In this document: positions 42,293 to 50,656 of the stretch, in pieces
How positions within the stretch are numbered: the stretch's first letter is position 1
Layout of the letters: each line of letters starts with the position of its first letter
Assembly: GCA_964460035.1 (NCBI GenBank)
Contig: CAYWPG010000003.1
Location: 1 to 64,000 of the forward strand
Length of the DNA: 64,000 nucleotides
From: CAYWPG01 sp964460035
Lineage (GTDB): Bacteria > Pseudomonadota > Gammaproteobacteria > Nitrococcales > AK92
Direction: 5' to 3'
Position numbers and translations under genes: made by a program
Notes under the pieces: model-generated
Told to the model about the DNA's origin: nothing
The model's input: only the letters and a program-made list of their open reading frames with translations
Database searches by the model: none

Positions 42293-43165
42293 TTACAGCG
42301 AGTGGGCGACCCGCACCGCGTGGTCCAGCGTAGCCGAGCGGCGGCTGCCCCTGGGGAGACTCTCGCGCCCCGAGCCGTCGGTGATGGTCAGCACGTAATT
42401 GCCGCTGCTCTCGCCGGTATGCCCCACGTAAATCTCGTACTCGCCCGGCTGGAACGTTCCGTTGATCTCGGCGTAGCGCTGACCGTCCGCATGACAGAGG
42501 TTGCTCTCCGGCCCAATAATCACCAGCGAGACATCGACTTCGGCTTCTACCGCGATGCGCAGATCCACGGCGGAAGTGATGGTCAGCCTGTGATCCGCGG
42601 TCGTATCGACCATACCCTGACAGTGGGCGCCGTAGCGCCGTGCATTGTGCGGTCCTCCGGTACGCCCCGTCCCGGTCTGCGGGTCGGGCCGAAACCCTTC
42701 GCCCAGCGTGAAGCTGCGGTAAAGCAAGCCGTCGCTCACGTTCTCCGTCAAAATGAGCGTGTAACGGCCTTGCCGCTCGAAATTCCCTATATACGCTTCG
42801 TAACGCCCCGGCGTCAGCACGGCGTTGATCTCCGGGTCCAGGCCGCCGTGGCTGTCATCGTCGCAAAAGACGCCGGCCGGCCCGACCAGGACCAGCGTGG
42901 TGTCGACGTCGCTGTTCGCGACCAGGCGCAGGTTGACCGTGCTCGTCACCAGAATCACGTGATCGGCTGTAGTATCGATCGCGCCCAAGCACTGGCTGCC
43001 GAAGCGGCTCGCTCGCCCAGGTCCTCCGCTCAAGCCCGTTCCGATTTGCGGATCCGGAGTGAAGCCTGCCCCGATCGTGAAACTACCGTAATCCTGCGCC
43101 GCGCTCCCTGCCGCCCAGCCCAACAGCGCTGCCGCTGTCAGCGCCCTCGCGACACCCCGTTTCAT
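42293..43165 (-). CDS. secreted protein of two duplicated domains
   Basis: Predicted 290 residues after choosing ATG 43165, which gives a clean signal peptide ('RALTAAALLGWAAGSAAQ'); an ATG at 43201 would add 12 polar residues. Two tandem domains of about 110 residues are clearly homologous: 'FTIGAGFTPDPQIGTG' with 'FTLGEGFRPDPQTGTG', 'GAIDTTADHVILVTS' with 'GMVDTTADHRLTITS', and 'PEINAVLTPGRYEAYIGN' with 'AEINGTFQPGEYEIYVGH'. Each has a Cys pair likely to form a disulphide. The fold resembles pre-peptidase/CUB-like beta sandwiches; function unknown. Confidence 0.75.
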   Translation of the reverse strand: MKRGVARALTAAALLGWAAGSAAQDYGSFTIGAGFTPDPQIGTGLSGGPGRASRFGSQCLGAIDTTADHVILVTSTVNLRLVANSDVDTTLVLVGPAGVFCDDDSHGGLDPEINAVLTPGRYEAYIGNFERQGRYTLILTENVSDGLLYRSFTLGEGFRPDPQTGTGRTGGPHNARRYGAHCQGMVDTTADHRLTITSAVDLRIAVEAEVDVSLVIIGPESNLCHADGQRYAEINGTFQPGEYEIYVGHTGESSGNYVLTITDGSGRESLPRGSRRSATLDHAVRVAHSL

Positions 43166-43474
43166 AAGCCCCCCAACAACCTGTGAATCGACGCCATGCA
43201 TCGAGCCGCCTGGACAACTCGTTCATGCTCTGTCCACTCCCCTGCTCGCGCAGAAGAGCACGATACCTAGGCATTATCTCATTGCCGGATCGGCAATGAC
43301 GACCGCTCGCCAAAGTGTCCGAGGCCGGAGCGAGCGGTCCGCGCCTATATCTGGCGCTTGCGGCCTAACCAAAAGCGCGGATCGCCTCGAAAACCATCCC
43401 CCCTCTGCACCGCGCCGCGCTGTATCGCCGGAAGCGCGGCGTCAACGCAGGCGGGCCGTGAGCGAAACTCGACG

Positions 43475-44536
43475 CTACGGGCAAACCAAACCCTGCCGCT
43501 TAATTGCCTCGACCTGCGCTGTGCCCAGGCCACGGATACGGGTCAACTCATCCACCGAACGCCAAGGCCTGCCGGCCACTATGGCCTCTGCCCGGGCGCT
43601 GCCTATATGTATCAAGCGCTCGAGCTCGCTTTTGTCGGCGCGGTTCAGATCCACGCATGACTGGCGGGAAACCGCCTCACGCTGCCCACCGCTGCGCTCC
43701 TGGAGCCGGGCGTTCCCTAGCAGCACGTAAACGGGGGCATGATCGGATACATGGCGCCGAGCACGTTCGTGGTCGTAGCCGATAATCGGCGGGTAGCGTA
43801 GGATGCCGACCTCGCGCACAGGCAAGCGGTAGCCGCGCGGAACGATGATATTGTCGTAGAGATTCGCGTACCGGCCGTCCACGGCGGACAAGGTACTCGC
43901 TCCGGTCACGATCAGCGGCTGCGCCACCTCCCAAAGTTCGACCCATGCGGGATGATCCGGCGGCAAGTTAAAATCGCCCATCAGCAGGCGTGCCGGGGTT
44001 TGCGGATACACCTCGTCCAACCAATCCCAGTACTCCCGCAAAGCGTGGATTTCTGGCGTGCGATCCTCCGTGGAGCGGCCGTAAACGATGTGCACGGTCG
44101 CGGCCACGAACTCCCAGCCCGAAGCCCGTTCGCGGAAACGCGCGCTATACGGCTCACGAGCGAAACGGTCGGTAGTATCAAGAAACACGACCGCGCCATC
44201 GACATATTCGATCGCCGCCTCCCGCCAGAGAAACGCGTACATTTCCCGGTACCCGCCACGACCGACCAGGTGGCTGTACATCAGCCCCCACCGCTCGCCG
44301 GTATGCTTTTCCAGCTCACGTTGCAGGCGCTCGACGCCCTCTGCCGTCATCACCTCCTGCACTGCCAGGAAATCGAAGTGAGCCCCGATTCGAGCAAGCG
44401 CCGGATAGGCCTTCTGATTGCCATGCCCCAAGCGGGCGATATTCCATGACGCAATGCGCAGATCGGGCGCGCCCAGCGCGCTCGACAGCCAACATACCAG
44501 CAGCAGAACGATGAGGACGCGAAACCAGCGAACCAT
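43475..44536 (-). CDS. secreted endonuclease/exonuclease/phosphatase (DNase I fold) with helix-hairpin-helix tail
   Basis: Predicted 353 residues. A signal peptide or anchor ('VLIVLLLVCWLSSALGA') is followed by an EEP domain: 'IASWNIARLG' (Asn32), 'LAVQEVMTAEG' (Glu61), 'ARLLMGDFNLPPDHP' and 'HVSDHAPVYVLL', which hold the metal and catalytic residues. The C-terminus has a ComEA-like helix-hairpin-helix DNA-binding unit ('CVDLNRADKSELERLIHIG', 'IRGLGTAQVEAIK'). An exported nuclease acting on extracellular or periplasmic DNA is the simplest reading. GAGGA lies upstream of ATG 44536. Confidence 0.88.
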   Translation of the reverse strand: MVRWFRVLIVLLLVCWLSSALGAPDLRIASWNIARLGHGNQKAYPALARIGAHFDFLAVQEVMTAEGVERLQRELEKHTGERWGLMYSHLVGRGGYREMYAFLWREAAIEYVDGAVVFLDTTDRFAREPYSARFRERASGWEFVAATVHIVYGRSTEDRTPEIHALREYWDWLDEVYPQTPARLLMGDFNLPPDHPAWVELWEVAQPLIVTGASTLSAVDGRYANLYDNIIVPRGYRLPVREVGILRYPPIIGYDHERARRHVSDHAPVYVLLGNARLQERSGGQREAVSRQSCVDLNRADKSELERLIHIGSARAEAIVAGRPWRSVDELTRIRGLGTAQVEAIKRQGLVCP

Positions 44537-44961
44537 GACTTCCTCGAACAGGGTTCTGGCAGCCCGAAATGCTCGCAGCGTTCGAGCGGCCACAATGAGA
44601 AGTAACTCACGAATTACTAATATTCATGGGCGCCATCGACGATCCAGCGCACCCCTCCCTCTACAATGGCCGAGCCAAGCCGGGGAAAAACAGCAGGCCT
44701 TATTTCCTCAGAGACGCTTAGCTAAACGCACCCCTGGGCGCACGAAAATGCCGCATTGCAACAGACATTGGGGCGATTAGTGGGCAAACATATCTTTGGC
44801 TTGATACCTAACCTGAGGTAGAATCCGCCCGACTCGAAAACAAGCATTGAAGAATACACTCGTCGCCCGTCCAACGGCCCGGGCCGATGCGGACATGGAC
44901 AGTGGCGCGACGCGAAGACAATCCACACCCGTCGTTCGCTTACCTCAAAGGAGCCTACACG
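44537..44961. other. intergenic region with a promoter
   Basis: 425 bp, less GC-rich than its surroundings. Holds the sigma70-like promoter at 44796-44824 and the lipoprotein leader. No gene is recognised. Confidence 0.5.
44796..44824 (+). promoter_or_regulatory. putative sigma70 promoter for the small lipoprotein
   Basis: TTGGCT, 17-nt spacer, TAGAAT. Transcription would begin near 44831, giving a leader of about 130 nt. Confidence 0.5.
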
Positions 44962-45267
44962 ATGAGCACTCGCCTACGCACGATTCTCCTATTGCTTGCA
45001 CTAGCCGCTGCCGTTACCGGCTGCGTACAGTCCGGCAGCAATGAAGCCGACACCAGCGAAGCGGAAGCCGCCAGCGCCAATATGCCCGAAGGCGCCGTCG
45101 ACATTGGCGGGGGACTGTGGCAGGTTCCGGTAGGAACAGACGAGTCGGGCCTGACCCAATACCGCCTGCAGTGGGCCGACTCCGGCGAGCCGGTGGGATC
45201 CGCCGTATATTACCGCATGCCAAATGGCACCTTTACCACCGACAAGTCGGTACTGCAGGCGCAGTAA
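44962..45267 (+). CDS. small lipoprotein (101 aa)
   Basis: Signal peptide 'ILLLLALAAAVTGC' with lipobox VTGC, so lipidated at the Cys and held in the outer or inner membrane. The mature part is acidic at first ('NEADTSEAEAASAN'), then a compact region with 'GGGLWQVPVGTDESGLTQY' and 'AVYYRMPNGTFTTDKS'. Family not recognised. Strong ribosome site AAAGGAG 8 nt before ATG 44962. Confidence 0.8.
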   Translation: MSTRLRTILLLLALAAAVTGCVQSGSNEADTSEAEAASANMPEGAVDIGGGLWQVPVGTDESGLTQYRLQWADSGEPVGSAVYYRMPNGTFTTDKSVLQAQ

Positions 45268-45600
45268 ACCGTCATAACGGCGCCTGCGCCCTGACTGCCG
45301 CGCCAATCAAGAGCGGCGTCAGCAGGGCGGTGCGGCACAAGGATGTGCCACTCGCATACGCTCCCCCCCATCGATCCGTTGCAACCAATCCGCGTTTTTG
45401 CGCCAAGTACGGCTGCGTATCCCAGCGCCTTCCAGCCGCACCAGGGGCCGGCCTAGATCAATCGGCGCCGGTGCAGGACAGATGCGCCCCGACAGATAAC
45501 GGTTGGCCGATACCTCCGCCGCGTCTTATGCTGCTATGGCACTAACGATAAATCGCACGAGGCTGCCACCGCAGGCGGCCCATACCGGAGGAGATTCCAC
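45268..45600. other. intergenic region, no gene seen
   Basis: 333 bp between two plus-strand genes. A TTGGCC (45503-45508) and TATGCT (45527-45532) pair with an 18-nt spacer could be the promoter of the SMP-30 gene; support is weak. Confidence 0.35.
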
Positions 45601-46500
45601 ATGGATCGGACCGTAAGCATTCTGCTCGAAGGCGGTAAGTTCTTCGAAGGGCCGCGCTGGCGCGACGGGCGCTGGTGGGTCTCGGACTTCTACCGCCACG
45701 GCGTATTCACGGTAACGCCCGATGGACGCGAGGAGCAGGTTCTGGAGATCCCCGCCCAACCCTCGGGTCTGGGCTGGATGCCGGACGGCAGCCTGTTGGT
45801 GGTGTCCATGCGCGACAAGCGCATCCTGCGCCGCCAGCCCGACGGCAGCCTGGTCCTGCACGCCGACCTCTCGGAGTTCGCCCACGGTTATGTCAACGAC
45901 ATGGTGGTGGACAAGCAAGGGCGCGCCTGGGTCGGCAACTTCGGCTTCGATCTGATGGAAGAAGAAGACCCGCGCGCTACGCGCCTGGTGCGGGTAGATC
46001 CCGATGGCACGGTGACCTCCGTGGCCGAGGATATGCGCTTCCCGAACGGCACGGTAATCACCCCCGACGGCACCACGCTGATCGTGGGCGAAACCTTTGG
46101 CAATCGGATGACGGCGTTCACCATCGCGGACGACGGCAGCTTGACCGATCGCCGCGTATGGGCGCAGTTCGGCCCTTCGCCGGAGCTGACCACTCTGGCG
46201 GAGGTCATACCGCAGCTCGCGGTCTGCCCGGACGGTTGCTGCCTGGACGCGGAAGGGCACATCTGGGTTGCCGACGCCAAGGGCGGGCGCTGCATCCGCG
46301 TCGCCCCCGGCGGGGAGATTGTCGATGAAGTGCGCCCGCCCAACGGCTTGGGCGTCTTCGCCTGCATGCTGGGCGGCGACGATGGTCGCACGCTGCTGCT
46401 GTGCTGTGCACCCGACTCCGCCGCCAAGCGGCGCGCTGCAGCGGCCGAAGCCATGCTGATGACCTGCGAGGTTGCTGTGCCGCACGCAGGGCTGCCCTAG
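45601..46500 (+). CDS. SMP-30/gluconolactonase family protein
   Basis: Predicted 299 residues, six-bladed propeller lactonase. 'FFEGPRWRDGRWWVSDFY' supplies the metal-binding Glu, 'FPNGTVITPDG' the Asn and 'HIWVADAKGGR' the Asp. Hydrolyses sugar or other lactones in a Ca/Zn-dependent way; substrate not set. Strong GGAGGAG upstream of ATG 45601. Convergent with the MFS gene. Confidence 0.92.
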   Translation: MDRTVSILLEGGKFFEGPRWRDGRWWVSDFYRHGVFTVTPDGREEQVLEIPAQPSGLGWMPDGSLLVVSMRDKRILRRQPDGSLVLHADLSEFAHGYVNDMVVDKQGRAWVGNFGFDLMEEEDPRATRLVRVDPDGTVTSVAEDMRFPNGTVITPDGTTLIVGETFGNRMTAFTIADDGSLTDRRVWAQFGPSPELTTLAEVIPQLAVCPDGCCLDAEGHIWVADAKGGRCIRVAPGGEIVDEVRPPNGLGVFACMLGGDDGRTLLLCCAPDSAAKRRAAAAEAMLMTCEVAVPHAGLP

Positions 46501-46517
46501 CCGCCCCATGTAGGCGC

Positions 46518-46554
46518 GGCCGGAAGCCTGTCCCATCAGGGCAGGCTTCCGGCC
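46518..46554. terminator. bidirectional terminator hairpin
   Basis: 13-bp perfect stem GGCCGGAAGCCTG / CAGGCTTCCGGCC extended by CCC/GGG past a one-base bulge, loop ATCA, between convergent genes. Confidence 0.8.
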
Positions 46555-46559
46555 TCAGT

Positions 46560-47837
46560 TCACCGATTCGGCACAGGCTGCGGCGCTGGCGCTGCCAGAC
46601 AGAAACCGTTAGCGGGCAGGCGAAAGGAAACCGCGGCGGCGATCAGCAGTATCGCTCCGGAACTGCCGAATGCCAGCCAATGGGAGCCCAATGCCTCATA
46701 GCCCCATCCGCCCAGCCAAGAGCTGATCATGGCCCCGATCTGATGCCCCAGATAAGTCCAGCCATACAGCAGCCCGACCAAGCGCACCCCGTACACGTCG
46801 GCCAAAATGGCCGAAGACAAGGCGATACTGCCCGCCCAAACGATCCCGCCTATGGCCGCGACCACATACAGCTCCAGCTTGGTAGCCACCACCAGCAACG
46901 CGAAAAACCCCAGCCCCCGGATCAGGTAGATGGCCGAAAGTAGATTCTTGCGCGGCAGGATGTCCGCCAGCCGGCCCAGCACTAAAGTGCTGGGGATAGC
47001 CACCAGGCCGATCAGGCCAATGCCGAAAGCCGCCGTAACCGCGTCGAAGCCATGATCGACGAGCATCGGCACGCCATGCGTGCCGAGCAAGTTCATGCTG
47101 TAACCGCAAGCGAACAAACCCAGTGCCACTTTCCAGAACGGCGTGGTACGCACTGCATCGCGCCAGCCGAAGCTGGCATCGATAGCCGGTGCCGCGCTGG
47201 CCGATGCCGACGCCGCCGCTGCCTCCTCCGGCGTAAGATCGGCATGGGCGGGCGCATCGTCCCTCACGATCAGTAAAGTGGTCGGAACGATAAGAGCGAC
47301 GAACACCACCGCAAAGCCAACCAGCGTCGTCCGCCACCCCACCACTTCGATGGCATACGTAAGCACCGGGGTCATGATCGCAATGCCGGCCATGGAACCC
47401 GTCGACAGGAAAAACAGCGCCATCCCGCGACGCCGCGTGAACCAGCGGCTCAGCACCGGCGTCAGAGCCACCGGGCTGGTGAAGGAAAAGCCAACCGACA
47501 TCAGCACGCCGAACGCCAGCAGGAAACTCACCGCATCTTGAGCCACCACGGTCCAGACGATAGAGCCCAGCACGAGTGCCGCCCCGAGCAGCAGCACCGT
47601 ACGGGTTCCATGCGTGCTCGCTAGATGCCCCGCCACCGGCATGGCCAGCCCGTAACACAGCATGCCGATCGCTACGATGCCGGCCAGCAGGCTGCGGCTA
47701 AAGCCCAGATCCTCGGCCATAGGGAGGAAGAACGGCCCAATGCCCATCCGCATCCCCACTGTGAGCAAGGTAATGGCCGTTGCCGCAGCGACAATATTCC
47801 AGCCAAAGTACCAGCTGCCAAAACGCCTCTCAGTCAC
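46560..47837 (-). CDS. major facilitator superfamily transporter (OFA/monocarboxylate type)
   Basis: Predicted 425 residues, twelve transmembrane segments. The N-terminal 'YFGWNIVAAATAITLLTVGM' followed by 'GPFFLPMAEDLGFSRSLLAG' and 'SRWFTRRRGMALFFLSTGSM' are usual for OFA/MCT-like carriers of carboxylates. A hydrophilic Ala/Ser-rich loop separates the two halves ('EEAAAASASASAAPAID'). GTG start at 47837 with GAGGGG about 5 nt upstream. Substrate unknown. Confidence 0.9.
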   Translation of the reverse strand: MTERRFGSWYFGWNIVAAATAITLLTVGMRMGIGPFFLPMAEDLGFSRSLLAGIVAIGMLCYGLAMPVAGHLASTHGTRTVLLLGAALVLGSIVWTVVAQDAVSFLLAFGVLMSVGFSFTSPVALTPVLSRWFTRRRGMALFFLSTGSMAGIAIMTPVLTYAIEVVGWRTTLVGFAVVFVALIVPTTLLIVRDDAPAHADLTPEEAAAASASASAAPAIDASFGWRDAVRTTPFWKVALGLFACGYSMNLLGTHGVPMLVDHGFDAVTAAFGIGLIGLVAIPSTLVLGRLADILPRKNLLSAIYLIRGLGFFALLVVATKLELYVVAAIGGIVWAGSIALSSAILADVYGVRLVGLLYGWTYLGHQIGAMISSWLGGWGYEALGSHWLAFGSSGAILLIAAAVSFRLPANGFCLAAPAPQPVPNR

Positions 47838-48285
47838 CGCGCCCCTCCCCCAGTTTGCTGTTCGCCGTGACGCTTAGCGGTCATCGGCGCCGAACGCTGA
47901 TCCTGCCCAAGGTTAACCGATTGCCCCCTTCTCTGCGCGTTCTGTGCGGCACGGGCAGCTTACCGGAATCTTAAGCGGAGCCAGTTGCCACTATGCTTTG
48001 GAGAGCGCGCAGTCGCATGCCTGCATACGCACGGCCTGCGGTTTGCTTTCCTGCGCTGAACGGTCCCTGCTCACAGCGGGGACTCTTCCCACTGGCCGAG
48101 GAACAAGCCACTGTGGAAGCGTCCCGCCTGGGCGCGAAGAGCTTTGCGGGGTCAGCAGGCACGGCCAAGATTCGCGACCAGAGGGCCGCTGCCATACTGT
48201 TTTGCACTCCGCCATTGAACCTCCAGCTGCTACGATTCTCCTTTAGCGAAGATGGCCGCACGCCGCAGCGTGCCGCGGAGATCCC
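47838..48285. other. intergenic region, no gene seen
   Basis: 448 bp between divergent genes. Short frames without ribosome sites only. Contains GC-rich imperfect inverted segments (for example 48115-48165) but no perfect repeat. It should hold both promoters. Confidence 0.4.
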
Positions 48286-49062
48286 ATGCAGCCCCTGACG
48301 CTCAGCCTCATCCAGACCGCCATCCACTGGCACGCCCCGGAACGCAACCGGGCCATGTTCGAGCAGTGGCTGACACAGGTTCCGGAGCATGCCTCGCTGG
48401 TGGTATTGCCCGAGATGTTCAGCACCGGATTTACCATGGCCTCGGCCGAGATCGCCGAACCGATGACCGGCCCGACGGTACGCTGGCTGGTGCAAACGGC
48501 TCAGCGCTATGGCAAAACGCTGTGCGGCAGCATGGTCATCCATGAGCATGGCGCTTGCTTCAACCGTCTGCTGTGGGCAACCCCGGACGGACAGCTGCGC
48601 CACTACGACAAGCGCCATCTCTTCCGCATGGCAGGAGAAGATCGGCACTACACTGGCGGCAGCGCGGAGTTGACCGTGGAGCTGTGCGGCTGGCGCATCC
48701 GTCCGTTCGTCTGTTACGACCTGCGCTTTCCGGTCTGGTTGCGCAATCGCGGCGATTACGACTTATTGCTGGGAGTGGCCAATTGGCCGGCAGCGCGCCA
48801 ACTTGCCTGGCACACGCTGTTGCGCGCACGCGCCATCGAGAACCTGTGCTTTGCGGCGGGAGCAAACCGCGTCGGCCGGGATGGCAACAGCGTGGATTAT
48901 CGCGGCGGCAGTGCCGTGTACCGCCCGGATGGCGAAGCCGAACTGGAAGTGCTGGATACGCAAGGCGTTTTCACACTCACCTTGGATCCTCACGTGCTCA
49001 AGGAGTGGCGCCAGCGTTTCCCGGCCAACCTGGACGCGGACGACTTCACTCTGCTCGGCTGA
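48286..49062 (+). CDS. omega-amidase / nitrilase-family amidohydrolase (YafV type)
   Basis: Predicted 258 residues. The Glu-Lys-Cys triad is Glu43 ('VVLPEMFSTGFT'), Lys109 ('HYDKRHLFRMAGED') and Cys143 ('PFVCYDLRFPVW'). 'LPEMFSTGF' and 'DKRHLFRMAGE' are typical of YafV/Nit2 omega-amidases that hydrolyse ketoglutaramate or ketosuccinamate in methionine salvage. GGAG 5 nt before ATG 48286. Alone. Confidence 0.9.
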   Translation: MQPLTLSLIQTAIHWHAPERNRAMFEQWLTQVPEHASLVVLPEMFSTGFTMASAEIAEPMTGPTVRWLVQTAQRYGKTLCGSMVIHEHGACFNRLLWATPDGQLRHYDKRHLFRMAGEDRHYTGGSAELTVELCGWRIRPFVCYDLRFPVWLRNRGDYDLLLGVANWPAARQLAWHTLLRARAIENLCFAAGANRVGRDGNSVDYRGGSAVYRPDGEAELEVLDTQGVFTLTLDPHVLKEWRQRFPANLDADDFTLLG

Positions 49063-49292
49063 CCGGCCCCCTCGCCGCGCCGGCCCGGCCATTACTACAG
49101 CCGACCGGCGCTGTAACGCCCTCAAGAGCAGGCGCCTCGCCAGCTACTGCTGGTAGGTGCATTGGCGCCGAGGACGGCGCTCTCACGGCACCGTTGCGGG
49201 AATTCCGCCCTCGGCACAAAAGATAGCATTGCCAGGGCAGGAGGCTCCGCCGCGAGAGCGCCCGACACCACCATGCAAGAAGGGCCCGCTGC

Positions 49293-49931
49293 TTATTTGT
49301 TAGGCTGCGGCGTCATGCGCAAATAAGGCTTGAGTTCGCGCCAGCCCTTGGGGAACTTCCGCTTGAGCTCCTCCGGATCGGTGATCGAGGGCAGAATCAC
49401 GCACTCGTCGCCCTGCTCCCAGTCCACCGGCGTCGCCACGCTGTGACTGTCCGTCAGTTGCAAGGAGTCGATCACCCGCAGTATCTCCGCGAAGTTGCGG
49501 CCCGTGCTGGGCGGATAAGTGATAGTGGCACGTATTTTCTTGTTGGGATCGATGATGAACACCGCTCGCACGGTCGCGGTGGCGCTGGCGTTGGGGTGAA
49601 TCATGTCGTACAGCTGCGAGACCTTGCGATCGTGGTCGGCGATGATGGGGAAATCGACGCGGGTCTCTTGAGTCTCGTCTATGTCCTTGATCCACTCCCT
49701 ATGAGACTCGACCGGGTCGACGCTGAGCGCGATGACTTTGACGTTGCGCTTGCGAAACTCGTCCGACAATTTCGCCGTACGGCCCAATTCCGTGGTGCAG
49801 ACCGGCGTGAAATCCGCAGGGTGCGAGTAAAGCACCGCCCAGCTGTCGCCAATCCACTCGTGAAAGCGGATCTTGCCCTCGGTGCTGTCCTGTTCGAAGT
49901 CGGGTGCGGTATCGCCCAGCCGAAGTGCCAT
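49293..49931 (-). CDS. 1-Cys peroxiredoxin (Prx6 type)
   Basis: Predicted 212 residues. Reduces peroxides through peroxidatic Cys45 in 'HPADFTPVCTTELG'. The long C-terminal half ('TYPPSTGRNFAEILRVIDSL', 'TPVDWEQGDECVILPSI') is that of the Prx6 subgroup, and no conserved resolving Cys is evident. ATG 49931 has GGAGG 8 nt upstream; the frame extends to 49994 without similarity. Confidence 0.95.
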   Translation of the reverse strand: MALRLGDTAPDFEQDSTEGKIRFHEWIGDSWAVLYSHPADFTPVCTTELGRTAKLSDEFRKRNVKVIALSVDPVESHREWIKDIDETQETRVDFPIIADHDRKVSQLYDMIHPNASATATVRAVFIIDPNKKIRATITYPPSTGRNFAEILRVIDSLQLTDSHSVATPVDWEQGDECVILPSITDPEELKRKFPKGWRELKPYLRMTPQPNK

Positions 49932-50039
49932 AGCCTGATCCTCCTTGAATGGCTCGTGCCGCCGAACACATGCTCGGCGTTCCAAACTAGTCATCTGCGA
50001 ACATACGATTGATCGCCGTCCAGATCAATGCACCGCGAT

Positions 50040-50465
50040 TCAGCGCAGCAGCACCAGCTTCGGTGTCGCGTCACGCTCTATCCACACGATAGCGTTCTGG
50101 CCGAAGCGCGCCCCCAGCTCCCGCGCTTGCGCCAATGCGATACCCGCCGCCAGGTATCCAGGCTCGTCAGGCCAACTGCCGGCGGGATCCACACCGGTCG
50201 CGCTCCACAGGTGCGGCGTGAGGGCTCGCAGCAAGAACCCCAGCCGTACGTTCGCCGCGGCATTAGCGCTGGCGTCGGTCAGTTCGCCCAGCGGGTTGCA
50301 AGCGGTGATGAAACACGCCGTTGCCGCCCCCGCCTCGCGAACGAGCCGGTACAGCGCCTCGCTACGCTGCCCGATGCGCAGACTGAACGCTGGCACGGCA
50401 TTCACGCGATACTGCGCAGCTCTATACGCGTCGATCAACTCCGCCGGAATACACGATGCCCCCAA
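50040..50465 (-). CDS. DUF3293 domain protein
   Basis: Predicted 141 residues. 'ELIDAYRAAQYRV' at the start, 'ACFITACNPLGELTD' in the middle and 'ARELGARFGQNAIVWIER' near the end match the DUF3293 pattern. Function unknown. The best start is TTG 50465 with GGAGG exactly 5 nt upstream (complement of 50471-50475); the frame runs on to 50603 but upstream residues are low-complexity. Lies 191 bp downstream of mksB on the same strand. Confidence 0.75.
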   Translation of the reverse strand: MGASCIPAELIDAYRAAQYRVNAVPAFSLRIGQRSEALYRLVREAGAATACFITACNPLGELTDASANAAANVRLGFLLRALTPHLWSATGVDPAGSWPDEPGYLAAGIALAQARELGARFGQNAIVWIERDATPKLVLLR

Positions 50466-50656
50466 GGCAACCTCCTCCACCGCGCCGCTCGCCTGCCGAT
50501 GCCCGAGTCCGCGCCGACCGGGCACGCAACGCCCGCCACCGGCGGCGGGCGCGGCGACACTACCACTGCTTGCTGAGCTGGCGATAGGCCAGGCTGTAAG
50601 CAACTCTACACACGCTCTCGGACCGGATTCCAGGCGTCGTCCCGCTCGCGGCGCCG

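Noticed and set aside
50040..50603. Longer DUF3293 product from 50603
   Set aside because: The upstream part is low-complexity and lacks a ribosome site; TTG 50465 has a perfect GGAGG at 5 nt.
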